From Grammothele lineata (Eukaryota > Basidiomycota > Agaricomycetes > Polyporales > Polyporaceae): 64,000 nucleotides of DNA. Shown piece by piece: positions 39,127 through 50,023 of this stretch (the stretch's first letter is position 1; each line of letters starts with the position of its first letter). The notes below the pieces were generated by a model. The model searched no databases and was not told where the DNA came from. It was given only the letters and a program-made list of their open reading frames with translations. The stretch lies in assembly GCA_002150815.3 (NCBI GenBank), contig NDFF03000137.1, positions 62,001 to 126,000 of the forward strand, written 5' to 3'. A program made the translations under genes and the position numbers.

Positions 39127-40195
39127 GCTGAGAGGTATCTTGTGCGGGTATGCTCAGTGCATGCACGGAGGGGGCGGGCCCGTTTGAGAAGGAGCGAGGG
39201 GGTAAAGAGGGTGGGCTCAGCGAGGCTGAGGCGGAGTGTCAGGACGGACCAATGCCGGAGGAGGGGGGGACGGGGGACGGAGAGAAGACAAGGCAGCCTG
39301 GCCGGCGGGAAGAAGAGGCCTCGAGGGAGGCGGGCCCGGCCGGCTGACCTCTCGGAGATGGATGCGGCTGGCCGAATCTGTGCGGGGACATGGACATCGT
39401 TCCCTGAGCCGTGCCGTCCGCGACAGATCGCCCGCTTCCACGCCCTTGATCACCGCCACAGCTCCACGACGCCTTACCCCACACAAACGCTCGTCTGTCT
39501 CCCCGCCCAGCCCAGCGCCACAACGTCGTCCGCCTCTCGCATCCAGACCAAGCCGTGCCAGCCTCCTCTCCAGCCCCCGTCTTTCCTCTCTTTCTCCTTC
39601 ATCCAGACGGCGTCCGTTGTTGGGTCTCGCGCGACGGGATCTTTTCTCCGAGGCTTGGCGCTCGGCTCGTCGTCGTACGGCCGGCTTATTGCCCCTCCGG
39701 CATATCCGACAAAAATTCTGGTTTACCGTCGCCGTGCGCACCGTTGGCCTCCTCGTCAGCCATGTGCCTGGCCACTGCCGGCTCTCTTCGGCGTTCTTCG
39801 GCGTCGCTAAGCACGGAATCAGAATCTTGCGGCGGATCAGTACTAGTGTCTCTTCCCGCTCTCCCATTGGCCCCCTACGCTGCCCACGCGTTTCTCTCGC
39901 ATGTCTCCAGTCGCGTGAGCAGCCTCTTGTGGCCAACACTGGCCGTCAGGATTTTGAGTTTTACACGCGAGTCGGGCAAAAACGTAGAATCCCCGACATC
40001 GGCTCTTTCCGGCCCGTACGATCAACAGGACGCGTCTGTGCGCACGTGACCGAGTGTCGTCTGTCGCGACTCGCGACGCGTCTCGAGTTCCGATTCTCTC
40101 GCGCGCGCGCACTCCGAAGACGCGCTGTAGTCCCCCCTGACGCCTGTCCGCCCTCATCCTACTTCTTTCCGCTGTCGCTATATTTTTGCTGGCAG
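39127..40195. other. 1.07-kb divergent region between the GH13 and POT1-like genes
   Basis: It is GC-rich, with large frames open on both strands that are not conserved. SYGGRG-type sites, the pattern of CreA-like regulators, occur at 39231-39236 and 39255-39260, within 140 bp of the GH13 start. Given the GC content they could be chance. A TATATTT lies at 40180, very near the POT1-like ATG. Confidence 0.4.
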
Positions 40196-43100
40196 ATGAA
40201 GCGCAAGTACGCTTATCCTGGCTCTCAAGACGTCGATTTCGAGACTGCAGTCGCTGCTGCATTCCCTCCGGATCAGCGCACAAGACCTGATATTGTCTGC
40301 AAGAAGGGTGTGGACGGTGCAAGGTATATCCAAGGAGCTATATGGGAATCGAGAGTTATTCAGGATGGCGCATGGGAGTTCGTCATGAACAGTGATCTCG
40401 CGAAGCGTGTGCACGTATCCCTCTCCGGCACGATCTCTTCGTTCTTCTCCAGCATCCCTACCGCTGTCGGCACTCAGTTACGCATAAGTTTGGATGGTGT
40501 CATTCTTGAAGACTGCGCTCCGGAGCTTCTTTTTTTGCCCAAACGATTCGTCTGGGCGGACGGAGTTGCGATATACGCCAAAAATCCGAAGAGTGGGGAC
40601 GAGGTCTTCTTCGATACCAGGAAATCCGGTAAGCCTCCTCTACACTGCAGCGTTCCTCTGCTTATGTCGAGGAAGCTGGTCCTTCCCCTCCTCCCTCACA
40701 TACGACGCCCTCACCGGCACGGCCCGACAATACCAGCCCCGTCGCGTCAACGGTTCCCCAGAAAAGACGAAGAACCCCTGTGAAGGGCGTCGCTCCCTCA
40801 CCACCGGTATCTGACAGCAATGGCGTACTCAACGTCTCCCCGCCACTTACTCCCGGTGCGCCTGACCACCTCGAATGAATCTCGGTTGACAGTACTCACC
40901 CGTACGCTAGTCAGCCAGAAACATCCATCCCCAGTACCTGCCCGCCCCCCCGCAGATGCTTCTGTGCCAATGGACGTTGATTCAGTCGACGACCTCTCGC
41001 GTCGGGGCGCCTCGACATCGAATGGCCCCAGTCCTCCAGGCCTCCCTTCGGCTCGTTCGGAAGACAAATCCGTTGAGTCTGTTAACAACGCGAGCGCTGT
41101 GTCCCATAGCCGGAATCCCTCAACGGATGCGAAGGGGGAATCTGCCTCTGAACATTCCAATGGCCGACATTCAGAGAAATCGGCCCATGAATCCCGAGCC
41201 CATGGACGAGAGCCAGACAACAGAGCCACGCCTGTTTCCTCTGACCTGCCCGTACCCGGCAAACGAACAAAGAAAACGTCGAAGGACCAGAAAACATTGA
41301 GGAATCGTGAACGCAAATATCTCCGCAACGAGAAGAAGCACCGACAGCCGTCCTCAGTACCACAGGCACAACAAGTCTCTGAGCACGGTAATACAAGTTC
41401 GGACGACGAGGACTACCTGTGGAAGAACGCAGGCCCCGAGATCCCTTATGAACTCCTGGCTGCCCTCGACCGAGCTCCCAGTCCTCGAGCTGACCAGGAG
41501 CCGAAAACCGAAGTGGACCCTTCACCAGCTCCGGCGGAAGAAGTCCATCTCTCTCCAGGTCCCTCTCAGCCTGCTCAAGCGGCGCCCTCACAGGAGGACC
41601 GGATGGATGTGGACACTGCTTCAATAGAAGCGTCACAAGAGTCAAATTTGGTGCCTCTCTTCACGGCCAGTATGCACCCGACTGTAGCTGAACCGCGTCA
41701 CAGATGATGTACACGCCTCTCAACGAGTTCCGTGGGGCAGGCACTTATAACATTATGGGAGTGGCCTCAGATTCGAGCTCGTTGGACACGACAAGGACGA
41801 AGGGTAAGCTGTTCTGCGCATCTATCAAGCTGTGACTCGACCCCTTGATGTTTGCCTTCAGAACATGTGTGTCGGGTACGCATCTACGACCAGACGAACT
41901 TCCACGACAACGCGCAAAATGTGAGATTGTTTGACAAAGCAGAAGCGTCCCTGCCAAAACTCGAGGCGGGCGACGTGCTGATGCTCCGGTTCGTCATCGT
42001 GAGTGCCATGGACGTCGACACATGGGTGAGCGAACTAATCAACCGGTGTAGCGCGATGACTACGGGTGCGCCGTTGGGGCTTCCTATAAAGGCTGGCAGT
42101 GGGCGATTTACCGCGTCGCGACCGGCATGGTGTCAAGTGTCCCGAACGTCAACAGCCAACGCCACTTTAAGCCCGGGAAGGCCGAACTTCGGAAGTGCAT
42201 TGCCTTGGGAGACTGGTGGCGCGACGCCAACGCCAACAGCGTCACGTTCGCGCTACCGCAGGGGCGAAACGGCCGGCCACACAAGCTCATAGGAGACGCC
42301 ACTTCAGAAGGGTACTTTGATGCCACTGTCGAGGTGAGCATACAGAGGCAGCTTTCTATACGTACGTGCGATGTCTGATCTCCCCAGCCCAGATTCTTCA
42401 TACTGTCCGGATCAACGAGTTCGTGTTCGCGGTGTACGTCACCGACTACACTCAAAACGCACATGCCTCTCCAATTCAGGGCACCTGGTGTCCCGCCGCT
42501 CTTGTCGACGTTGTTATGCAAGTGGAGTTCTCCCATAGCTCCTACGACGTAGCGGCGGATATGAAGCCTGGGGACTACTACTCGCTACGGAACATGCGGC
42601 TCAAAGTCGCCAGTGGGGGGTATTTGGAGGGCAGGATTCAAGAGGCGAACAAGCTCATCAAGCTCGACGAAGATGACCTTGAGAACCAACCTCACCTTAC
42701 AGAGCTGCTCAAGTGAGTCTCCGTTAACTCGATGTAGAGGGAGTCTCAGCTCACGGTTGACAGGCGGAAGATGGAATGGGAAACGAAGGCGAGAGCCTCA
42801 GGCGGAATCCGCGAATTCCCTCACCAGCTCATCGAAGAAGCAGAAGAAAACTGCCACTTCAACTGCACGGTCGAGGTAACGTTCTCTCCATTGACACCCC
42901 CGTTCACGACTCACAGCATCCCGTAGGTCGTCCACATCTCCGCAAAAGACACCCTCCACATCTACGTCACCGACTACACCTCCCGCCCCGACCTCGTCCC
43001 CGTCGCAGCGACAATCGCCCCGCCCGCGCTCGCCGACCGCGTCGTGCGCATCGCTCTAGTAGACGCGCAGGCCGAGGCCGCACAGGATCTCGCACCGGGC

Positions 43101-44064
43101 GACTTTATCGCCGTGCGCAACCTCCGTCTGCGCACTATGGGCGGCGCGTGCCTCTCCGGCCGCCTCGGGGGAGACCAAAGGCTGCTTACGAAGCTGAACC
43201 CGAGGGCGGGCGGGAACGCGGAGCTTCGCGCGTTGTTGAGGCGCAGGGAAGAGTTCGTGAAGGTGCAGGAGGCGGAGGCTGTGCAGGCTCCTGGGAAGCG
43301 CAGGAAGTCCCGCGCTGCCCGCCAGGAGGCTCTGGCAGAGGAGGAGAAGGAGGCGTCGTCTGTAAAGACTGCAATAGAGCCGGAGACGAGACGCAATCCG
43401 AAGAAGGCGAATCACGTCCCGCTCAGTGCTGTCAAAGCCAGCGACACTTGTCCCACAGTCTTCCGCGTCCGCGCGCGAATCGTCGACTTCTTCCCCGATG
43501 ACTTGCGCGACTGCACTGTTCTGCGGTGCACGAATTGCGACAAGATGTGCGTACCATTTATTGTATTTTGCCGTCCCGCAGGCGGCTGATCGTCTAACTG
43601 TCTGCAGGATCCCAGACACGCATAGGAAGTGTACCAATTGCGACGATGCCATGGACGACGAGACGTTCGTGCAGGCATTTTTCCAGTTGTACTTCCGGAT
43701 TGAAGATGAGGAGGGAACGACGCTCGACGTGAACGTCTCGGACGAACGGGTGAGCTCCCTGATTCCCTTCGCTTGCACCCTGAGGCTGACATGTCTGTCA
43801 TAGTGCTCTGTCCTGCAAGATCTCATACCGGATGATGTCAACGAGGACGAGGACGCTTTCAGCATGCTGGTAGCACGCGTGAAACCGCTCCTCGGAGACC
43901 TCCTGAACACCTCTGACGGTGAAGCGCGGCGTCGACCCGTGGCAGAAGACGAAGGCACGGGCGGCCCGCTATTAGACCTCGTTATAGGGAGTTGGCTGCC
44001 CAAGGAAGAACCGGACACACCGAAATCGCGCGCATATATCGTGCTCAAGCATTCCGAAGTGTAG
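40196..44064 (+). CDS. POT1: POT1-like telomeric single-strand DNA-binding protein with an N-terminal extension
   Basis: POT1 binds the single-stranded telomere tail through OB folds. Exon 1 (40196 on) encodes MKRKYAYPGSQDVDFET and a beta-rich segment with RVHVSLSGTISSFFSSI and TQLRISLDGVILEDC, possibly an extra OB fold. A long Ser/Pro/acidic linker follows (to about 41650), with basic clusters such as QKRRRTPVK that could be nuclear localisation signals. The intron at about 41655-41707 leads to the Telo_bind-like domain (MMYTPLNEFRGAGTYNIMGV, CRVRIYDQTNF, LEAGDVLMLRFVI). Next are two repeats of the form hHxV..DYT (FVFAVYVTDYTQNA, LHIYVTDYTSRPD), each with a GD-x(2-4)-LRNxRL motif. A C-terminal zinc-like OB region (CTNCDKMIPDTHRKCTNCDDAM) ends near HSEV, stop 44062-44064. 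The ATG might be internal, since TTTTGCTGGCAG just before it resembles a splice acceptor. Confidence 0.85.
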
Positions 44065-44214
44065 GCATGACATCAGGGAGAGCAGTCGTCGTGTGGTAAA
44101 CGCGTCAAGATACATCGTTCTGATTCTGTAGCATATCCTAACCAGTAATTTCTCGTTCTGCGAAGTTCTAAGACTATCCTACACCCTGTATTGGTACTAT
44201 TGGATAATTCTGTT
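44065..44214. other. Short convergent gap after the POT1-like gene
   Basis: About 150 bp separates the two stop codons of converging genes. I see no other element. Confidence 0.5.
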
Positions 44215-45514
44215 TTAGTTCGGCTTCGAGACAACTATTGCCCAGCCCTCTAACAAACCCGCATCGATCAGCGCTGCCTCCCACGACATAGCAAGCCGCT
44301 CCTCTATCCATGCCTCCCTGCCCCATTTGTCCACGAACTCGGCCCTGTGTTCCGCGTCCCCCTCTAAGACGTTTACACATCTGTGAAGGAAGGTAGAGTA
44401 CTCTTGCGAGACGTTCCGAATAACTTCAATGGCGAGGGGCGTCGGGCCTGACGTGAGCAGTCCAAGGATGGTAGGGACGGATGTGAAAAGGGGTGTCGAC
44501 GTGCGTGATTTCTGTCCATGGGAGAGGCGGGACGAGCGAGGTAGAAAGGCGAAAGCCAGGAAGACAGTGGTCTTAGACCAAAAGGACCGCGTGGCCCCGC
44601 TTGAACGAGCGGTGAGACCGAGAACGACGCTCGTGCCTGGTGTTAAAGAATCTTGAAGGTCACGGATGTACGACTCGAGATGATGGTGTGGGACACAGTC
44701 CAAGGAGACGGCGACCACATCGTGCAGGGTGCAGAGGAAGAGAGACGACGGGGGAGCAGAGCCCAAATGTGCATCGATTACGGCGTAAGGTGGCAGAGAA
44801 GACGCCCGGCCATGGCCTATTGAGAAAATTACTCGGATTAGGAGCAGAATTCGACAAAGAGCGCATAGTCACTAGCCACTCCTTACCAGGAACTCGTTCC
44901 TAATGAGATGTCAGTACTTGCGTTTTAAGCATCGCCATCAGACTTACCAAGGGAGACAAGTGACCTTCATACGAGAGAAATTCGCAGGCGATGACCCATC
45001 GTAATAGTTTCAGCCAGCAGGACATTCCGACGGTGAGGGAAATAGACAGGCCGGATGACGTGGTTAACTTCTCGTTGAGAAGCAAAGGCAAATAAGCGGC
45101 CGGATTTCTCAACTCAGTGACATCATTGATGAGATCCTGGTAGAAAACATCTAAGGGTATATGCAGCGTGTCTCCCACGAGAGACTTGCGTCTTAACCCT
45201 AGAGCGAGCAACGAGTAGTGTGGTGGCCAGGCTGATCGAGTGGGCGTGATAATTGATTGCAAAGATTTCAGAACGGATCTTCCGCTGGTAGTGGTATCGT
45301 CATTGTATGAATGCCTTTGGTAGAAGAACGTTGCCAAGAGAGCAGAGAAGCTGAAGACTACTACGCATATTTGCGCTTCAAGAGATGCATGTCGCCAACG
45401 AGTAAGTGCTGATGTTCGGATGTCCTCAAAGAGCGACCTAGATGCTGTAGAAAGAGTATTTGGGTTGGCATAGAGAGCCCACTGGGCATACAGAATGCTA
45501 CCGGCGAGGTCCAT
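44215..45514 (-). CDS. Unknown fungal protein with a membrane segment
   Basis: At least two exons are clear. Exon 1 begins MDLAGSILYAQWALYAN at 45514 and has a hydrophobic helix (AQICVVVFSFSALLATFFY, near residues 50-70) followed by a polar basic region. It continues DVFYQDLINDVTELRNPAAYLP and SISLTVGMSCWLKLLRWVIAC. The last exon, from about 44826, reads RASSLPPYAVIDAHLG then SSLFLCTLHDVVAVSLD and ends GWAIVVSKPN with a stop at 44215. The middle joint (44826-44960) is uncertain: a small exon GAACGAGTTCCTG at about 44890 fits GT-AG rules but its phase does not close perfectly. I do not recognise the family. Its promoter region is shared with heat-shock factor (divergent, about 293 bp). Confidence 0.6.
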
Positions 45515-45807
45515 GGCGCTGCACACAAAGCTGAGGAGGCAGAGGAAAAGTCGGTCGACCGCCAGTGAGCACGGTACCTAGTGCTGAGCGCTGAAGCAGC
45601 CAATGTGGCGACTCTCGGCACGTGAGAGTGACGTCGCTTTGGCCGGCACGCGTGGCCGCCACACGGGTAGACAATCGGGTACAGCTGCAGACGCGACTTG
45701 ACCACATCCTTACCCGAACACTTACTCTAGTCGTTGCGCGATATATCCTCTGCCTGCTCTTCCACCTATACGTCTATACAGTGAACACTTCCACCCCTTG
45801 GCTCTGT
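45515..45807. other. Divergent promoter of the orphan gene and heat-shock factor
   Basis: A 293-bp gap. I looked for inverted GAA repeats (heat-shock elements) and saw no convincing run, though single GAA/TTC pairs are present. Confidence 0.4.
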
Positions 45808-47669
45808 ATGTCATTGGCCAACCAAGTCGCGGTTGCAGGACCTAGCGCACTCGCAGCAACATCTACCCCCGCTGAATCCACTACCAAGAACCAACACAAC
45901 ATACCCAGATTTCTCCTCAAAATCTACGAGTAAGAATCCTTCCGCTCAGTGGGTACTTACGTATAATGTCTTACCCTCCTTCCTTTACAGAATTGTCAAT
46001 GATCCTGCAAACGAATCTTTGATCAAATGGTCGGATGCTGGGGATTCCTTCTACAGTGCGCATCTCTCTAGTTTTACCAGACTCGCTCTTATACGCCTAC
46101 CTTATATCATTTTCACAGTCTACGATCACGAGAAGTTTGCTCGTGAAGTCCTTGGGAAATGGTTCAAGCACCAGAACTTCTCGTCCTTCGTCCGTCAACT
46201 GAACCTCTACGGTTTTCGCAAGATCTCCTCCCTCCATCAGGGCGTCGTCCGTGCTGACAGCTCCAATGAGACTATCCAGTTCGCGCATCAATACTTTCAC
46301 CGAGGTCAGCCGGATTTGCTTGCCCTCATCCAACGCAAGCGACCTCCCACGAACGCCGCGGCCACCGCGAATGCCGCGCACGCCGATAGCAACTCAATAG
46401 GTCTCCTTCAAGCGCCTTTAGTCCAGGGAAGCCAAGGCCAGGTGGATACAATAGACGTGCGGTCTATTGTGGAGGGTATCAATGCTATCCGGCGTCAGCA
46501 ACAAGCCATTTCTGCCGACCTTGCCACGCTCAAGCAGTCCAACGACTTGCTCTGGAAAGAGGCCATTGCCGCACGGGAAAGGCACGCCAAGCACGAGGAC
46601 ACTATCAATCGTATCCTCAAGTTTCTGGCAGGCCTTGTTCGTAGTGCTCCGCTCCCTCATGTGGAGAGCAAGGCAACACCGCCTAGGAGATTGCTCATTG
46701 GCGACGGGCGGCAAAATCACGGAAAGGATGCTGATTTTGGGAGCGACGTCGATACCTATAGTGACACCGGTAGTAGGCCTCATTCACCGTTCTCCACTGG
46801 TAAGTGGTATACCTTATATTACGCTCGTCTATCTCTGAACCAGCCCTCTAGCGTCAGAACGATTCGCGACCGTTGACACACCGGACGAAGTGCAAATGGG
46901 GCATAAAAAGGACTTATCAGATTCCTTACCCAAGACCCCCTCCATCATACCGCCCTCGCCTTCAGCCCCCATGCAACCTGGATCCGGGCCCGACCCAACA
47001 TGGCAGACTCTACAGCAAATGCTGACGTCCACAAACCAACCTCAGCAACTCGCTCAGCAGTTGAGCCATGCGCCACCATATCAGATACCGGTGAATTCCT
47101 ACAGCATGCCTTCCCAAGGCGCGCTGCTTCCAGCGACCAATGCGGCTCAGCAATCAGCGATCTTCCCTCCCTTCTGGCCGCCGACTCCGTCAGCCGCTCC
47201 CAACGTTGTGTCGCAGAACGGAAACGGGTTCCACGAAGCCGCGATCGCCGATCATTCAGACCGCCTCAACAAGCTCAACGCCGATGTCGACTCGGTGCAG
47301 TCGAACATCCACTCTATCATCAACGGTCTTGGCCTCGACCCCCACAACGAGACGTTCCCTCCCGCCTCGAATGCTACCGACGCGTCGAGCGGCTTCGGGC
47401 AGGTCGACGGAGACGGCGTCTCCTGGGACCAGTGGTTCAGCCAATTCGATGGTGGTGGTAGCGGCGGTGATCTGAACAAGGACGACGATTTTTCTGCATT
47501 CCTGGACTTTCCGCCGGCCGACGTGCAGGCGTCGTCCTACCTCTCGGACCTTGGGTCTGTTCCCGGCCAGACTGAGACGTCTCCCGCGGGGACCAAACGG
47601 AAGATGGAGCTGGCTGACGCGGTGGAAGCTTCCCCCGAAGATGCTCCTTCGACGAAGAGGAAGCGATGA
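45808..47669 (+). CDS. HSF1: Heat-shock transcription factor (HSF)
   Basis: The HSF-type DNA-binding domain is split by two introns. The first exon ends IPRFLLKIYE, the next reads IVNDPANESLIKWSDAGDSFY, and after the second intron comes VYDHEKFAREVLGKWFKHQNF with SSFVRQLNLYGFRKISSLHQ, which includes the recognition helix. A trimerisation heptad region follows (SIVEGINAIRRQQQAISADL, LLWKEAIAARERHAKHE). After an intron at about 46801-46853 a long Pro/Ser/Gln-rich region leads to acidic and aromatic activation-type segments (WDQWFSQFDGG, FSAFLDFPPADVQ). The protein ends with a basic KRKMELADAVE and TKRKR, stop 47667-47669. Length (about 560 aa) fits fungal Hsf1. The alternative is an Skn7-like factor, but no receiver domain is seen. 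Confidence 0.9.
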
Positions 47670-48062
47670 GCGGTTCGGGACAGACGGTTCGTAGACACAT
47701 GATATCGCGGCTATGCTATGTGTCACTAATCGATGCTTTCAGAAGGACTGTTGTATCTGTACCGGGATTGTGCTTCAAGCTGTGTATGTACGATATAGAT
47801 TTATGTAATCGATGACGACCCCACTGGAAGAGAGAAGCGCTTTGTAACTCATCCGTGTCCTCCTGTTTTGAGACATGTTCATGGGTAGGCATCTCTATCA
47901 CACTCTAACTGTAGCTCAAATACCATGTAACATTTCTCGTAATCAACCTGGCGTGTAGCTCGAGTCGTTGTGAATTAAATCCTCCGTGTTCCGTATCCAA
48001 TGTGGCTATGATACAGTGCTCGTGTCGGTGACATCTTTAAGTCTAGCTATAACTAGTATTCC
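47670..48062. other. Convergent 3' region of HSF and BCKDHB
   Basis: AT-rich, with several AATAAA-like or TATGTA motifs suited to 3'-end formation. No gene is seen. Confidence 0.5.
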
Positions 48063-49815
48063 TTAGTACTGTAGAGTCTCCACGATAGCGTCCATGATGC
48101 GAAGCGCGTCCGGCATATAGAACTTCTCATACTGGAACGGGACGGGCGTACTGAATTACACCGGGGCGAGAAGCATGTCAACGATCGTATTCAGTTGCTG
48201 CCTCGTAAATGAAAGAAACTCACTCCCAGCCGGTAACAAGCCTGACGGGCGCATTCAGCTTGAGGAAGCACTTCTTCTGAACCTCCGCACCAATCTCCGC
48301 CCCCACGCCGCCGGTGCGGCCGGCTTCGTGCACGACGACGAGCCTGCCTGTACGCTTCACGCTCTCGACGACGGTCTCGACATCCCAAGGCAGGATCGTG
48401 CGGAGGTCGATGAGCTCCACCTTGGCCGAGCGCAACGCGGCAGGCACATGCGCCGCAATGGATGGCGGGGGGTGGGAGAGCATCTTTAATGCGGTCTCAC
48501 AATGGTACACCGGGGTGCCCCATGACACGACAGTTACGTCGGATCCATGCGTGAGGACTTCGGCTTTGCTGAGCGGGATCTCGTAGTCGTCTAATGGAAC
48601 CTGCTCCACTGCGTGTGGTGGTGTTGAGAAGACGGGTCCCGTGCGAACGACGACAAGCGCAGCTCACCGGCGGATCTATAGAGAACTTTGGGTTCCATAA
48701 AAATGACCGGATTCGGGTCACGAATCGCACTAAGGAGCAGCCCCTTCGCCTGTATCGGGGAACGGGGTATGACGACCTAATGTGGCCAAGTTCAGCTTCA
48801 AACTCATCGGCGTACATTACAGCGATGCGCCCTTCTACCTTGATGCCAGCTGCACCCATGAAGAAGCCCTCTGGACTCTGTGAGTGGTAATGTCCGCCAT
48901 GTCCGACGGCCATGGACGGACAGCGTATGGTCAGTTTCCCCGCGTTAAAATTACCGCTACTACGAAAGCGGAATTTGGCGGCCTCATTTACTATCTAACT
49001 CCGAAGCGGTAAGATTCCCGAAGCTCGTCGGTCGAAGGAGAGAGAGCGCACTTGATCGAACGCTGGAAAAATGTAATCCGCGAACTGAATCTCAGCGATG
49101 GCCGTATGACCCATGGAGGCTAGGCCGATGCCGAAGCCAGCTATACCCTGTTCTGTCAAGGGGGTGTTGAAAACACGTTCGCGACCTGGACAGGGGACTG
49201 GTCAGAGATAATCACCCATCGCGTTTGCTACCGAGATACTGACCAAACTCTTCTGCGAGCCCCTGCAATGCGCGACGAGGTGCACGGGCGTACTGAGTTA
49301 GTGCGTCTGTCCCGACCTCCGAATCTCGCGAGTTCGGCCCACCATAGTGCATCGGAACACGCCGCCGAACGCGACGTCCTCTCCAAAAACAACAGCCGTG
49401 TCGTCTTTGCTGAGCGCGATGCTGCATTGTGCAAAGCAATCATCCGCCAGGGGCAGGGGGAGCACTGCAATATCAAGCGTACCTCAGCGCGTCTCGCACG
49501 GCCTGGTACATGTTCATCTTGCGGGTCTCGCGCCCGACCATGTCCCGCGCGGGGTCTGCATCGAGTGGGTCGACCCAATGCAAACCCGCAGTGCGCAGTG
49601 CGACGTCGCGCGTGGGCTTGAGGAAGGCAGACGTCGCAACGGACGGCAGATGGCCGTCTGCGGGAGGTGCCTCGGTGCTCTGCCACCGGCGGCTCCGGAT
49701 CGCGTGCTGCTGAGTGCGTCAGGAAGCGGCGAGCGCGGCAAATAACAAGTCAACGTACGCGTAATCTCGGGGCAGCCCTCAGAGGACGAAGGAGATGTCT
49801 GCGTGGAACGAGCAT
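48063..49815 (-). CDS. BCKDHB: Branched-chain 2-oxoacid dehydrogenase E1 beta subunit, mitochondrial
   Basis: The E1 beta subunit pairs with E1 alpha to oxidatively decarboxylate branched-chain 2-oxoacids in the mitochondrial matrix. Exon 1 (49815 on) encodes [19 protein letters not shown], an Arg-rich presequence. The intron from 49758 joins it to [16 protein letters not shown], with a plausible cleavage near RRWQS. Later exons give [53 protein letters not shown] and [11 protein letters not shown]. Then come [18 protein letters not shown] and [20 protein letters not shown] with [17 protein letters not shown], and [16 protein letters not shown] with [16 protein letters not shown]. The end is [19 protein letters not shown], stop 48063-48065. 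The EQVP…IPLSKAEV and RSPxQAKGLLL patterns favour the branched-chain enzyme over pyruvate dehydrogenase. The gene is complete. Confidence 0.92.
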
Positions 49816-50023
49816 CGTCGTTGTGGGCGAGCAAGAACGAGCGGGCTGGGGCGTTGGGGAACGGGCTCGAGCGACTTCAAGATCCGGGACGTCATGCGGT
49901 CCCATGAGCACCTTGCTCTGCGCTCCCATCCGCGTCCCCCGCCACACTCGCCGCCCGTGGGCTCCTCGCTCCTGAACGCCGCAGCCCCGAGCCCGCGCAC
50001 GCACGCGCGCTGAGGATGCAAGC
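49816..50023. other. Divergent promoter of BCKDHB and CreC
   Basis: A 208-bp interval separates the two start codons, so the genes probably share upstream regulatory DNA. It is GC-rich, with no clear TATA. Confidence 0.4.

Noticed and set aside
39236..40195. Upstream extension of the POT1-like start in a long open frame
   Set aside because: The residues before 40196 are Arg/Ser/Pro low-complexity with a competing minus frame; the ATG at 40196 starts the ordered domain. A leader intron is still possible.
43056..44048. 330-residue minus-strand frame over the POT1-like gene
   Set aside because: The plus strand carries conserved OB-fold motifs; the minus frame is Ser/Arg-rich noise.
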